DNA of 64,000 nucleotides from the NCBI GenBank assembly GCA_030651375.1, contig JAUSFM010000015.1, forward strand, positions 62,001 to 126,000, written 5' to 3'. The DNA comes from Candidatus Woesearchaeota archaeon (lineage in GTDB: Archaea > Nanobdellota > Nanobdellia > Woesearchaeales > UBA12501). A program made the position numbers and the translations under genes. Below the pieces are notes generated by a model. It was not told where the DNA came from, did no database searches, and was given only the letters and a program-made list of their open reading frames with translations. This document shows, in pieces, positions 32,957-41,626 of the stretch (the first letter of the stretch is position 1; every line of letters starts with the position of its first letter).

Positions 32957-34051
32957 ATGGCACAACATATCGAACTCCTTGAAAAACTCATGAACGCGCT
33001 TGGCCCCAGCGGCGATGAAGGTGCGGTGCGTGACATTATCAAAAAAGAAATCGTGCCCTTTGTTGACGAGATAAAAGTGGACAAGTTTGGCAACCTGATT
33101 GCGCGGCGCGCCGGAAAAGGAACAAAAATAATGTTTGTGGCGCACATGGATGAAATCGCGCTTATGGTCAAAAACATCAATGAGCTCGGCCAGATGTCTT
33201 TCTCGGCAGTCGGCGGCGTTGAGGCCTTAACGCTGGTCGGTGAAACCGTGCGCATCCTGAACAACAAAAACCAATTTGTGTGTGAAGGCATTGTAAGCTG
33301 CGAAGAACTCCATGAAGACCTTGAGCTGGAAAAACTTCCCAAACTCAATGACCTGTACATTGACGCGGGTGTCAGCAGAAATGAGCTCAAGAAGCTCGGT
33401 ATTGACGTTGGCTGCTACGTCATTCCCACGCACTCATTTAGATATCTTGGCAGCAAAAAATATATTTCCGGCAAGGCAGTTGATGACCGCGTCGGGTGTT
33501 ATGTGCTTGTTGAGCTCATCAAACAGCTCAAACAGAAAAAATATGCAGAAGATCTCTATTTTGTTTTTTCAGTGCAGGAAGAAATCGGCCTCTATGGTGT
33601 TCAAGTGTCACTCTACCAAATTAATCCAGACTGGGGAATTGCGATTGACACCACCAATGCTGAAGATTCAGACCCTGCCGACCCCTTGGTAACGCTTGGC
33701 AAGGGTCCGGTTATTACACTGAAGGATTCTGAAATCATCACCAGTAAGCTTCTCGATGACCATATCAAGTCGCTTGCCAAAAAACACAAGATTCCCCACC
33801 AGCCAAAAGTGGAGGATGTGGGCACCACGGATGCCACTAAAATAATGCTGCACAAGGAAGGGCTTCCCTCAACCATGGTTGGGCTTCCGGTACGCAACAT
33901 CCACTCATCTGTTGGCATTGTGCACCTCGATGACATCACCAATTGTATTCGTCTCTTACAGTTGCTCCTTGACAACCCTCCCTGCATGAGTACCCCCTGT
34001 GTAATGAAAAATATAGGCGTGCGGAAAAAGAGAAAAAACAATCGACGCTAA
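32957..34051 (+). CDS. M42-family metallopeptidase
   Basis: 364 residues. Metal and catalytic residues of M42: HMDE (about 63-66), KAVDDRVGCYV (about 174-184), EEIGLYG (about 208-214), IDTT (Asp, about 231) and NIHSS (His, about 315). These enzymes are cobalt/zinc aminopeptidases (TET-like, endoglucanase M family) that degrade peptides in the cytoplasm. The end RKKRKNNRR is an unusual basic tail. Confidence 0.93.
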   Translation: MAQHIELLEKLMNALGPSGDEGAVRDIIKKEIVPFVDEIKVDKFGNLIARRAGKGTKIMFVAHMDEIALMVKNINELGQMSFSAVGGVEALTLVGETVRILNNKNQFVCEGIVSCEELHEDLELEKLPKLNDLYIDAGVSRNELKKLGIDVGCYVIPTHSFRYLGSKKYISGKAVDDRVGCYVLVELIKQLKQKKYAEDLYFVFSVQEEIGLYGVQVSLYQINPDWGIAIDTTNAEDSDPADPLVTLGKGPVITLKDSEIITSKLLDDHIKSLAKKHKIPHQPKVEDVGTTDATKIMLHKEGLPSTMVGLPVRNIHSSVGIVHLDDITNCIRLLQLLLDNPPCMSTPCVMKNIGVRKKRKNNRR

Positions 34052-34086
34052 AAAAACATATAAACCCCCTCGCCTTTTTTTCTCCT

Positions 34087-34854
34087 ATGAAAACCGTTGC
34101 AGTGGTCGGCAAAAATAAAAAAGCAGTGAAGCGACTTATTCATGACCTGCGCGCTGCAAGATTCCGTGTCACAAATCATCCTGAAGCAGTTATTACTCTC
34201 GGCGGTGATGGAACCTATCTCTTTGCGGAACGGAAGTATCCGGGCATTCCAAAAATTATCATCCGTGACAACAGCATCTGCAACCAGTGCAATGAAAACA
34301 CCCTGCACGAAATTATTAACTCCCTGCACACCCGCGCATACACCATCCAGGAAAATCTGACACTTTCTGCAACAATTACCCATCGTTCCGGACGAAAAAA
34401 AGTATACACTCCAGTTCAATGCACCAATGATCTCATACTTCGCAACAAGGATCCAACGCAGGCGCTGCGCTACACCGTCGCCATCAACGGAAAGCAGATT
34501 GACGGAACCCTTATTGGCGATGGCATTGTCGCCGCAACACCCTTTGGCTCAACTGCCTATTTTTATTCAGTTACCCGTAAAAAATTTGTCCGTGGCATCG
34601 GGCTTGCATTCAACAATACCACTATCCATCTCCCTCCCCAGGTTCTTCCGGAGACTGCGCGTATCACCATCACGATTATTCGCAACGATGCCGAGTTTGC
34701 TGCGGACAACAATCCCGCTGTACTCATTGTTCATCCTGGCGACACCATCACCATCACCAAGGCGCACCACCCGGCAAAAATAATCAAGCTCAAAATCGGC
34801 TGGAAAGGACTTATTGACAAACTTTTTAATAACCGGCGTCGTTCATTATTCTAA
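34087..34854 (+). CDS. nadK: NAD kinase
   Basis: 255 residues. GGDGTYLFAER at about 38-48 is the diphosphate-binding GGDGT motif, and IGDGIVAATPFGSTAYFYS at about 143-161 is the second conserved motif (usually DGxxVSTPTGSTAY). It phosphorylates NAD to NADP. The region after the first motif reads DNSICNQCNEN, where most family members have a Gly-rich GxLGFL segment, so the NAD site may be unusual. A CATATAAACC box A lies about 25 bases before the ATG. Confidence 0.86.
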   Translation: MKTVAVVGKNKKAVKRLIHDLRAARFRVTNHPEAVITLGGDGTYLFAERKYPGIPKIIIRDNSICNQCNENTLHEIINSLHTRAYTIQENLTLSATITHRSGRKKVYTPVQCTNDLILRNKDPTQALRYTVAINGKQIDGTLIGDGIVAATPFGSTAYFYSVTRKKFVRGIGLAFNNTTIHLPPQVLPETARITITIIRNDAEFAADNNPAVLIVHPGDTITITKAHHPAKIIKLKIGWKGLIDKLFNNRRRSLF

Positions 34855-34860
34855 ACTACC

Positions 34861-35691
34861 ATGGCACTCAAAGATCACCTTACTGGGCTCAAAAACAAGG
34901 GAAAATATTTTGTTGAAAACACCCGCTACAAAATTCGCCAGTACCAGCTTACGCGCGGCTCTGGCAGAACTGAACAAATTTTCGGCATGAGCATGGCGAC
35001 CAAAATCATGATTGCCCTTCTGCTTCTGGTCGTGGTCACTGCTGTTTTTTACGGTGGAAAAACGCTTCTGAACAAAGAAAAAAGCGCAGGAGAACTCACC
35101 GACGAGGGGTACCTTCCCGTCGAAGAGGCCGACCAAGAACAGGCCGTCGCCGGTGAGCAGGCAGTGCCCATCGAACAGGAAGAAGTTGTTCAAGCAGAAT
35201 CGACACCAGAACCAACTCCTTCTGCTCCTGCCCTTGATGAAGAAAAAGAACAGCTCCGTGCAGACGTGCAGCGTTTGCAAGCAGAAAACAACGAACTCAC
35301 CACTCTTTTGGTCAGTGAATCTGCATTGCGTGACGCTGTGGACTTGACCATCCTTCCTGAACCATTTGACGTGCAAAACATGGGCGCATCCTGCCAGGTT
35401 GACATTCGTGACAAGGAACACGACCTTGAAAGTGAAATCCAATTTTTCAAAGAAGCAAATCGCAGTTATTCCTCGGTGCTGGAACAGGTGCGTGAGCCAG
35501 CACACACGCTCACCACAGCGATTGAACAACTCCGAACAAAAAAACAAGACCTCACCAGCATGGTTCAAAAATGCGTTGCTGAAGCGCCGGAACAACTAGC
35601 TGAGCCAGAACCTGCGCCTGAACCCGAGCCATCTCCTGAACCTGACCCCTCCTCGAATTCCTCTGAAAACCAAACTGAAACCTCGTCATGA
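34861..35691 (+). CDS. unknown single-pass membrane protein with coiled coil
   Basis: 276 residues. A basic N-terminal cytoplasmic part (about 1-40), one membrane helix (about 45-63, MIALLLLVVVTAVFYG), a Glu/Pro-rich linker, a long coiled coil (about 120-155, EKEQLRADVQRLQAENNELTT), and a C-terminal Pro-Glu repeat region (PEPAPEPEPSPEPDPSS). One CQV and one KCVAEA cysteine. No function recognised. The aminotransferase begins within its stop (4-base overlap). Confidence 0.72.
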   Translation: MALKDHLTGLKNKGKYFVENTRYKIRQYQLTRGSGRTEQIFGMSMATKIMIALLLLVVVTAVFYGGKTLLNKEKSAGELTDEGYLPVEEADQEQAVAGEQAVPIEQEEVVQAESTPEPTPSAPALDEEKEQLRADVQRLQAENNELTTLLVSESALRDAVDLTILPEPFDVQNMGASCQVDIRDKEHDLESEIQFFKEANRSYSSVLEQVREPAHTLTTAIEQLRTKKQDLTSMVQKCVAEAPEQLAEPEPAPEPEPSPEPDPSSNSSENQTETSS

Positions 35692-36845
35692 AACCACTAT
35701 CTATTCGTTCAAGCACGATTCACGGCTCTGTTTCTCTCCAGCTCAATGCCCAATATCTTGCGCTGAAAAAACAAGGCAAGCCAGCCATCAGCCTCGGCGT
35801 TGGCGAGCCGGATTTTGACACGCCTGCGCACATCAAGAAAGCAGCGAATGACGCGCTGAAGCGCGGCGCAACGCATTACGTCGCCACTGCCGGCATTCCT
35901 GAAGTGCGTGAAGCAGTTGCACAGTACTTCAAAAAATACCATCGCGTAGAATACACTCCCAATGAAGTCATGGTGTGCAATGGCGCAAAACAGGCAATTC
36001 TCAATGCGCTTCTCGTCATCCTGAATCCCGGCGATGAAGTCGTGATCCCCGAGCCATCATGGTTCAGTTTTGCCGAGTTGGTGAAACTGGTCGGCGGCGT
36101 GCCGGTGTCATGCCCAACTGAAAATTTAATGGTGCGTGCATCGCTGATTGAGCAAAAAATCACCCACAAAACACGAGCCATCATTCTGAACAGCCCGTCG
36201 AATCCGACCGGCGAAGTAATTCCATCTGCCGAGCTGAAAAAAATTGCAGCACTTGTGCATAACCGCGACCTTTTTGTTATTTCAGACGAGATGTACCATC
36301 GCTACCTGTTTGCCGGCCGACATACCAGCATTGCTTCGTGTAAAGATATGTACGAGCGCACGTTTCTCGTGAACGGCGTTTCAAAAACGTATGCCATGAC
36401 TGGCTGGCGGTGCGGATTTGTCGGTGCGCCAGAACAGTTTATTTCGGCAATGACGCGGATTCAGGACCACGCAACCGGGTGTATTAATGTACCGACACAG
36501 TGGGGGGTGGTTGCCGCACTCTCCGGTACCCAAGCGCCGGTCACTGCCATGCTGAAAGAATTTGAAAAGCGGCGGAAATATATCCTCCAGCGGCTCAATG
36601 AAATTAACGGCATGGTGCCGAACAATCCTGCCGGAGCGTTTTATGTATTTCCGGATATTTCCGAATTTCGCTGTTCATCGTTTGATTTCTGCCAGCGCCT
36701 GCTCGCCGAGAAATTGGTTGTTGCCATTCCCGGCAGCGCCTTCGGTGCCGGCGGCGAGGGGCATATCCGGCTGAGCTACGCGACCTCGATGAAGAATATT
36801 AAAGAAGCGATGGATAGAATAGAAAAATTTGTGAAGAAGTTTTGA
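35688..36845 (+). CDS. class I/II aminotransferase (aspartate-type)
   Basis: 385 residues. PLP-binding lysine in NGVSKTYAMTGWRCGF (about 228-243), the Arg-binding NSPSNPTGEVI (about 167-177) and the N-terminal SLGVGEPDFDTP (about 35-46) match AspC-like aminotransferases, which use PLP to transfer the amino group between amino acids and 2-oxo acids. Substrate cannot be set by reading; aspartate or aromatic amino acids are both possible. Overlaps the previous gene by 4 bases. Confidence 0.9.
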   Translation: MKPLSIRSSTIHGSVSLQLNAQYLALKKQGKPAISLGVGEPDFDTPAHIKKAANDALKRGATHYVATAGIPEVREAVAQYFKKYHRVEYTPNEVMVCNGAKQAILNALLVILNPGDEVVIPEPSWFSFAELVKLVGGVPVSCPTENLMVRASLIEQKITHKTRAIILNSPSNPTGEVIPSAELKKIAALVHNRDLFVISDEMYHRYLFAGRHTSIASCKDMYERTFLVNGVSKTYAMTGWRCGFVGAPEQFISAMTRIQDHATGCINVPTQWGVVAALSGTQAPVTAMLKEFEKRRKYILQRLNEINGMVPNNPAGAFYVFPDISEFRCSSFDFCQRLLAEKLVVAIPGSAFGAGGEGHIRLSYATSMKNIKEAMDRIEKFVKKF

Positions 36846-36898
36846 TAGTGTGCCTGTTGCGAGAAATCAAAATTGGTCTTATTATACCTAACTGTTTT

Positions 36899-37543
36899 AT
36901 GGTTAAAAAAATGGTAAATAATATCTTTATGTTGTATGGCGCACATGATATTAAATTTAAGTATGGCTTAAAGAATTTTAAAAACTGCATCGACCAGTTT
37001 AAAACAATTGTAAGAAAAAACAAACTAAAGTATAAAGATATTATCTCAATTATTGAAAATAGTATAATTGACCCTATACCTATTGGAATTAATCCAAAAA
37101 CATCGCCAGAAGATTATGTGAGAAAGAAAACAGAACTGGAAAAACTTTTGCTTGAGACATTCTTAAAAAAGAAAGAGACTTTCTTTTCTACGATAATCAA
37201 AAAATTTAGAGGAAAATCAGAAGGTCATGATGATTTCAGTTTTCAATTAATGAACTTTCTAAAAAATAAAAAAACAATCATTGTGTTTGAAGAAAACAAT
37301 TGTGAAGTTATTAAAAAATATGTTGAGTACGAAAATAAAAGTGTAGAAGAGACCTTAATAAGAATTTTAAAATCATCTCATGAGGTGGACAATATGAGAG
37401 ATGAGTTAATGGTTAATCAAATTAAACAATTAAGTTACAAACATCCTGATAAAAATTTTGTGATTGTTAGGGGGAGTCTTCATAATAAACTTTCTGATTA
37501 TCTTAAACAATCAGGTTTTGATGTATCAGACTATACCTACTGA
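36899..37543 (+). CDS. unknown protein in an AT-rich island
   Basis: 214 residues from the ATG at 36899; later ATGs at 36911 and 36929 are also possible. Much more AT-rich than its neighbours, with Lys/Ile/Asn-rich coding. The segment FMLYGAHDI near the start and KNFVIVRGSLHNKLSDYLKQSGFDV at the end weakly recall TraB/PrgY-like proteins, whose core has GxxH at each end. That likeness is only suggestive. Composition and position between two housekeeping gene blocks suggest transfer. Confidence 0.6.
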   Translation: MVKKMVNNIFMLYGAHDIKFKYGLKNFKNCIDQFKTIVRKNKLKYKDIISIIENSIIDPIPIGINPKTSPEDYVRKKTELEKLLLETFLKKKETFFSTIIKKFRGKSEGHDDFSFQLMNFLKNKKTIIVFEENNCEVIKKYVEYENKSVEETLIRILKSSHEVDNMRDELMVNQIKQLSYKHPDKNFVIVRGSLHNKLSDYLKQSGFDVSDYTY

Positions 37544-37643
37544 GTGTGTCACTATTCGTCGTTTAGATATCTCCAAGGTTTCGTATCTTTAAACCTATCA
37601 AGGTCTCGTTTTATCAGATTTAAGTAGGACCCCGATTTTTCCA

Positions 37644-38177
37644 TCAATTTCTCTTTTTTAGATGTCCATGTTTAATGAGTAGTTCTTCTATATGTGGGTG
37701 CCGATAACTAATATCTTTTGTTTCAGTTAAATCGTGAAATGTCTGCATTCCTATACTGCATTTCGTGCATAACAAATTCACAATTATCGTTCCTTTTCTT
37801 AGATTGTCAGTTTTAACATGTTTATCAAATTCCTTAACACCTACATATTTTCCATTTTTAAAATATACATCAGTAACTTTTTTTATACAATATGTATCAA
37901 TGGCGTCCTTTAATCTTCCTTCTTCAGGTACTTTTCCATCTCTTCTAAACTTCTTCCATGCCTCAATTGCTTTAATCGGATCGCCTTCTACATAAGACTT
38001 CCGCATTTTGACCCTCAGTTGGTCTCTTAAACATATTATTTTTCTTTTATTTCTAGTTCTTACTTGAACAAATGGGTTATTTTCAAAATCAATTGAATGT
38101 CTACTAAACATTGTTCCTGCAAGTATATAATCATGATTTATACAAAATATTGATTTTAATAACCTAAAAAATCCCAT
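37644..38177 (-). CDS. unknown protein in an AT-rich island
   Basis: 177 residues from the ATG at 38177, which follows an AGAGG ribosome site and a CTTTATATAG box A; an in-frame TTG at 38201 is less likely. Basic N-terminus, CxxC (LLCTKCSIG) about 40 residues from the end and an ending rich in His/Lys (HPHIEELLIKHGHLKK). Could bind metal or nucleic acid, but no family recognised. AT-rich like its neighbour. Confidence 0.6.
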   Translation of the reverse strand: MGFFRLLKSIFCINHDYILAGTMFSRHSIDFENNPFVQVRTRNKRKIICLRDQLRVKMRKSYVEGDPIKAIEAWKKFRRDGKVPEEGRLKDAIDTYCIKKVTDVYFKNGKYVGVKEFDKHVKTDNLRKGTIIVNLLCTKCSIGMQTFHDLTETKDISYRHPHIEELLIKHGHLKKRN

Positions 38178-38320
38178 GTTAATCCTCTTATTAAACTTCA
38201 AATAATTGATCTATATAAAGATTATCGTGGTTGGTATATCGACGTCCTTTTCTGTTTCTTCGTGCCCTCCAACTCGTTGTTAAAGTGATTCAATTGTATT
38301 TAATCCTCATCATCCACATC

Positions 38321-38986
38321 TTACTCCTTCATCTTCACCACAAAGAATGCGTGGTCTTTTTCAAAGGGATCCAGCGCTCGGTAATCAACAATCGTCATTT
38401 CTTTCTCCAGTTCGGCGCGCACCTTGGCAAATATCACGCTGGGCCTTTCTTGTACTGCAATACTCCGTGCCTTTACTGCGAGAATGCCACAGCCGCCTTT
38501 TTTCAGAAACATTCTGCAGTTTTTAAGGAATATCTCAACCTGATTTTTTTGGGCAATGTCTTGGAACACCGCGTCACATTCAAGGATTTTGTTCCAATAC
38601 TGTTCGGGATGGTTTGCATCGGCAAGAAGCACCGTCATATTTTCACGCTGTTCAGCAACCAGTACCATGTCACGAAGCGGGCGCGGCGCCACATCAAGGG
38701 CAAACACAAATCCACTCTTTCCGACGATATCAGAGACATGGCTTGCCGTTGTTCCTGATGCGCATCCCAAATATAACACTCGCACACCCGGTTTGATTCC
38801 AATCTGGCTTACTTCCTTTATAATCGCGGCGCCGATTTTGCTCCTGCGCACGTCCCACTCACGGTATTCGATTCCACTATGGTTGACTAATCGTTCACCG
38901 TACACCGCAACGCCCGGCACGAGGTTCTGCGTGAAGAGATGATAATTTTCCTTGAAAACTCCTTGGAGCCGGTGGGGGATGATCAT
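38321..38986 (-). CDS. flpA: fibrillarin, rRNA 2'-O-methyltransferase
   Basis: 221 residues. SAM motif VLYLGCASGTTASHVSDIVG (about 69-88) and motif II FALDVAP (about 94-100), with DANHPEQY and KARSIAV as the further family signatures. The N-terminal HRLQGVF and LVPGVAVYGE are typical. It is the catalytic subunit of the archaeal box C/D sRNP with Nop5 and L7Ae. Operon nop5-rdgB-flpA with 4-base overlaps at each junction. The Cys in LGCASG replaces the more usual Ala. Confidence 0.95.
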   Translation of the reverse strand: MIIPHRLQGVFKENYHLFTQNLVPGVAVYGERLVNHSGIEYREWDVRRSKIGAAIIKEVSQIGIKPGVRVLYLGCASGTTASHVSDIVGKSGFVFALDVAPRPLRDMVLVAEQRENMTVLLADANHPEQYWNKILECDAVFQDIAQKNQVEIFLKNCRMFLKKGGCGILAVKARSIAVQERPSVIFAKVRAELEKEMTIVDYRALDPFEKDHAFFVVKMKE

Positions 38987-39546
38987 TTTTTTCCCTCCAG
39001 ATACGCTGCAAGTTTGAGAAATGCTTGTTGGCGCTGGCTGATACAGTTCTTTTCTTCAGTCGTCATTTCCGCGTATGTTCGCGTGTGGCCATCAGGCACA
39101 AATAACGGGTCATAGCCAAAGCCGTGATTGCCGCCGCGCGGCTTGTCCAGTATTTTTCCTACGACTTCGCCGACAAACACAATCGGCTTGCTGCCCGGCT
39201 CGGCGTAGGCGACGCATGTTTTGAATATAACTGTTTTGTCGTCAAAGATGCTGGCGATTTTGCCGATTTTTTCAGTGCCCAACGCCTTGATAAAATGGGC
39301 GCCATACTGGCCGGGCATGCCACCCAATGCGTTGATATAAAACCCCGTGTCATCGACAACGACAGGCTTGTTTAATTCAAGACAGGCAGCGCTTGCTTTT
39401 GCAATTACGATTTCTTCCTGCGGCGCTTGGAGTTCAGGGAGCTGGAGATCAACATTGGTGATGGTATACTTTTTCAAAAGCTCTTGTGCCTCTTTAACTT
39501 TGTGTTGGTTTGTGGTGACAAACACAATCTCTTTCTTATGTTTCAT
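38983..39546 (-). CDS. rdgB: XTP/dITP diphosphatase (HAM1 family)
   Basis: 187 residues. VTTNQHKVKEAQ (about 10-21), VDDTGFYINALGGMPGQYGAHF (about 65-86) and GFGYDPLFVPDG (about 143-154) are the nucleotide-binding signatures of the ITPA/HAM1 family, which hydrolyses non-canonical purine triphosphates to monophosphates. It sits between nop5 and the fibrillarin gene with overlaps on both sides, so expression is linked to snoRNP genes. Confidence 0.94.
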   Translation of the reverse strand: MKHKKEIVFVTTNQHKVKEAQELLKKYTITNVDLQLPELQAPQEEIVIAKASAACLELNKPVVVDDTGFYINALGGMPGQYGAHFIKALGTEKIGKIASIFDDKTVIFKTCVAYAEPGSKPIVFVGEVVGKILDKPRGGNHGFGYDPLFVPDGHTRTYAEMTTEEKNCISQRQQAFLKLAAYLEGKK

Positions 39547-40520
39547 TTTCTTCCCCTCAACTCATTGCACCTTTTCTCCACCAATCTCTTGAGCTGTTCG
39601 CCGACAAATTTCCCTTTGAAATAATCAACTTTTGCGGCAATTGAAATCTTATCGGCAAGGCACCGTGCCATTTTTCCGCGGCTTTTCTTATCAAGCTTTC
39701 CAACCAAGTCGTGTTCAAAAATCAGTCCGTATTTTGGCGAGCGCGCTCCTGTTCGCAAATGCCGGAACAATGCTTTTTCCGCGCCGAGGAGCTGGACGGT
39801 TGATGCAGGAAACTGGGAAAGCCGTTTCAAGCTGCCTGCCTTGGCAATAAGTTTTGCGCCGATGGCAACACCTGCGACGCTGGTGACATTTGCGCAGTAG
39901 GCTCTCATTGTTTTTTCAAGATATGCTTCATGTTTTTTTCGTAAGGTAACGAGCGTATTGAGCTGCTGGGCAAGTTCATGCACCGGCTCAAGGTCCTTTT
40001 GGTCAAGCGCCGCACCCATGGTTTCCTCTTCGCGGATGTTTAGTTTTTTCATCAGCGCAGGCCGGTCGAACGTCGCCAGCGCATTGATAAACGATTCGTG
40101 GCTTTCTGTCGTGTCAACAAACTCTGGCAGCGTGTAGCCGTACCATTCCCTCAAGCGTTTTGCGAGCAGGTTGAGCATCTTGGTAATCTCACTAATGCTG
40201 TTGCTTGTTTGTATCAACGTGTTGTCCTGTGTTACTGATAGTTTGATGGCCCGTTTGGTCATCGCAAGATTGTTTTTTCGCAGATCGGAAAGCCCGGAGG
40301 CGAGCGCAGCGCTCACGCCGGCATAGAGTTGTTTGAAATTTTTAACGTCTGGCTTCAACAGAATTGCGCCATGTTTGGCAAGGAGTTCCTGCTCATATTT
40401 TGTTGGCTGATCAATAATCTCTTTATTGGTGAATCTTTTTTCTTCAAGAATGCGAAAACTGCCGTCACCGTGCTTAATCACAAAGCTGCCAACGCAGGTA
40501 GTTACAACGAGTTTGTTCAT
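39543..40520 (-). CDS. nop5: Nop5/Nop56-58 core protein of box C/D sRNP
   Basis: 325 residues. An N-terminal fibrillarin-binding part (about 1-90), a coiled-coil section, then the Nop domain with GVAIGAKLIAKAGSLKRLSQFPASTVQLLGAEKALFRHL, in part matching the core signature (about 215-255) and the RNA-binding end KSRGKMARCLADKISIAAKVD. It bridges fibrillarin and L7Ae-bound guide RNA. The C-terminal Lys/Glu tail of eukaryotic Nop56/58 is absent. ATG at 40520, first gene of the operon. Confidence 0.95.
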   Translation of the reverse strand: MNKLVVTTCVGSFVIKHGDGSFRILEEKRFTNKEIIDQPTKYEQELLAKHGAILLKPDVKNFKQLYAGVSAALASGLSDLRKNNLAMTKRAIKLSVTQDNTLIQTSNSISEITKMLNLLAKRLREWYGYTLPEFVDTTESHESFINALATFDRPALMKKLNIREEETMGAALDQKDLEPVHELAQQLNTLVTLRKKHEAYLEKTMRAYCANVTSVAGVAIGAKLIAKAGSLKRLSQFPASTVQLLGAEKALFRHLRTGARSPKYGLIFEHDLVGKLDKKSRGKMARCLADKISIAAKVDYFKGKFVGEQLKRLVEKRCNELRGRK

Positions 40521-40633
40521 GGTCCGTCTCCGGGGGGTTCACTGTGTCGGGGGTTGGCGCCTATCGTACAACGCGACTAACAACTTTGTTGGGAAGGGCT
40601 AACTATTTAAACCTTTCCATCCTGGTAGGTGGC

Positions 40634-40939
40634 ATGAAACTGGTCTATTGCCCCTGTAAATATAACGATGAAGCGCGGGAAATCGCGCGCGAATTACTCA
40701 GGAAAAAGCTGATTGCATGCGCGAATGTGTTCCCAATTACCAGTTTGTATGGGTGGAAAAAGAAAAAACGTGAGCAGGGTGAAACAGTGTTGTTATGCAA
40801 GACAACTGCTGCCCGCGCAAAAAAAGTGGTGGCAGAAATAAAGAAGATGCATTCGTACGAGTGCCCGGCAATCATCGTGATTGACGCAAAGGCGAACAAA
40901 GAATTTGAGAAATGGGTTAGTAAATCAACGTCCCGTTAA
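40634..40939 (+). CDS. cutA: divalent cation tolerance protein CutA
   Basis: 101 residues from the ATG at 40634, preceded by GGTAGGTGG and a CTATTTAAACC box A. LVYCPCKYNDEAREIARELLRKKLIACANVFPITSLYGW matches the CutA1 trimeric ferredoxin-like fold, with the VLLCKTTAARA central strand and ECPAIIVIDA. Its physiological role is not settled; it binds divalent metals. The last 23 bases overlap the 3' end of the convergent UMP kinase gene. Confidence 0.92.
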   Translation: MKLVYCPCKYNDEAREIARELLRKKLIACANVFPITSLYGWKKKKREQGETVLLCKTTAARAKKVVAEIKKMHSYECPAIIVIDAKANKEFEKWVSKSTSR

Positions 40940-41585
40940 ACTCCTTTTCCCGCAGCAGATTGTCAAGTTCTTTCATTGAGGGGCCAATCATCGCCACTTT
41001 TATTTTTCGTTCAGCGGCATACTTGCTTGCCACCGGATCAAACGGCGCGTGAATGCCCGGCTTCCAAGTGGGGCCCACAATTTTTAAGAAATCCTTCCAT
41101 TCAATCTTTCTAATCTTTTTTGCGTTCTTGTATCTGTGCGGGTCTTTGTCATACACATAATTAACATTTGACATGTTGATGATGCGGTAACAATCAAGAT
41201 ACTGTGCCAAATAAACTGCATCCATATCAGTGCTGCATCCTGGCTCCCAGCCGCCTGCAACAATAATGCGATGGTCAGTGTCCGGCGGCTGTGTCGGATT
41301 GTCCAGCACGCGCTTGTAGGCAATGGAGGAAAATAATCCGCGCACCAGTTCAGCATTGAGTTTCGTTGCGGCAATGCCAATCCAGTCAAGGTCTTTTTGC
41401 GTCATCGGGCAGAGTTTTTTTGCCGTCTGCTGGTATTCCCGCGCAACGGTTCCGCCGCCGCAGATGATGACGAATTTTTTGTCCTTGTGGTGCAAAACCA
41501 CTTTTGCAAATTTTTTCAGAAACGCGATGTCCGGCTTTCCCGGATTGATGAGCGAGCCGCCGAGCGAGATGATGAATGTTTGCAT
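40917..41585 (-). CDS. pyrH: UMP kinase (archaeal type)
   Basis: 222 residues of amino-acid-kinase fold. ISLGGSLINPG at the start, CGGGTVAREYQ (about 43-53), DWIGIAATKLNAELVR (about 67-82), GGWEPGCSTDMDAVYLA (about 113-129) and a C-terminal GPSMKELDNLL. This is the archaeal PyrH pattern, making UDP from UMP. The CTP synthase gene is 3.4 kb away on the same strand. It converges with cutA and overlaps it. Confidence 0.92.
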   Translation of the reverse strand: MQTFIISLGGSLINPGKPDIAFLKKFAKVVLHHKDKKFVIICGGGTVAREYQQTAKKLCPMTQKDLDWIGIAATKLNAELVRGLFSSIAYKRVLDNPTQPPDTDHRIIVAGGWEPGCSTDMDAVYLAQYLDCYRIINMSNVNYVYDKDPHRYKNAKKIRKIEWKDFLKIVGPTWKPGIHAPFDPVASKYAAERKIKVAMIGPSMKELDNLLREKEFNGTLIY

Positions 41586-41626
41586 GAACAGAATTATAGC
41601 GTACTGATTTTATTAAGTTTGTTGTT

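Noticed and set aside
34846-35595. 249-codon minus-strand frame
   Set aside because: Antisense to the coiled-coil membrane protein gene; no promoter and Phe/Cys-rich translation.
38300-38345. Duplicated fibrillarin 3' end at the border of the AT-rich island
   Set aside because: Similarity is limited to pyrimidine-rich CATC/CCAC words and is not convincing beyond chance.
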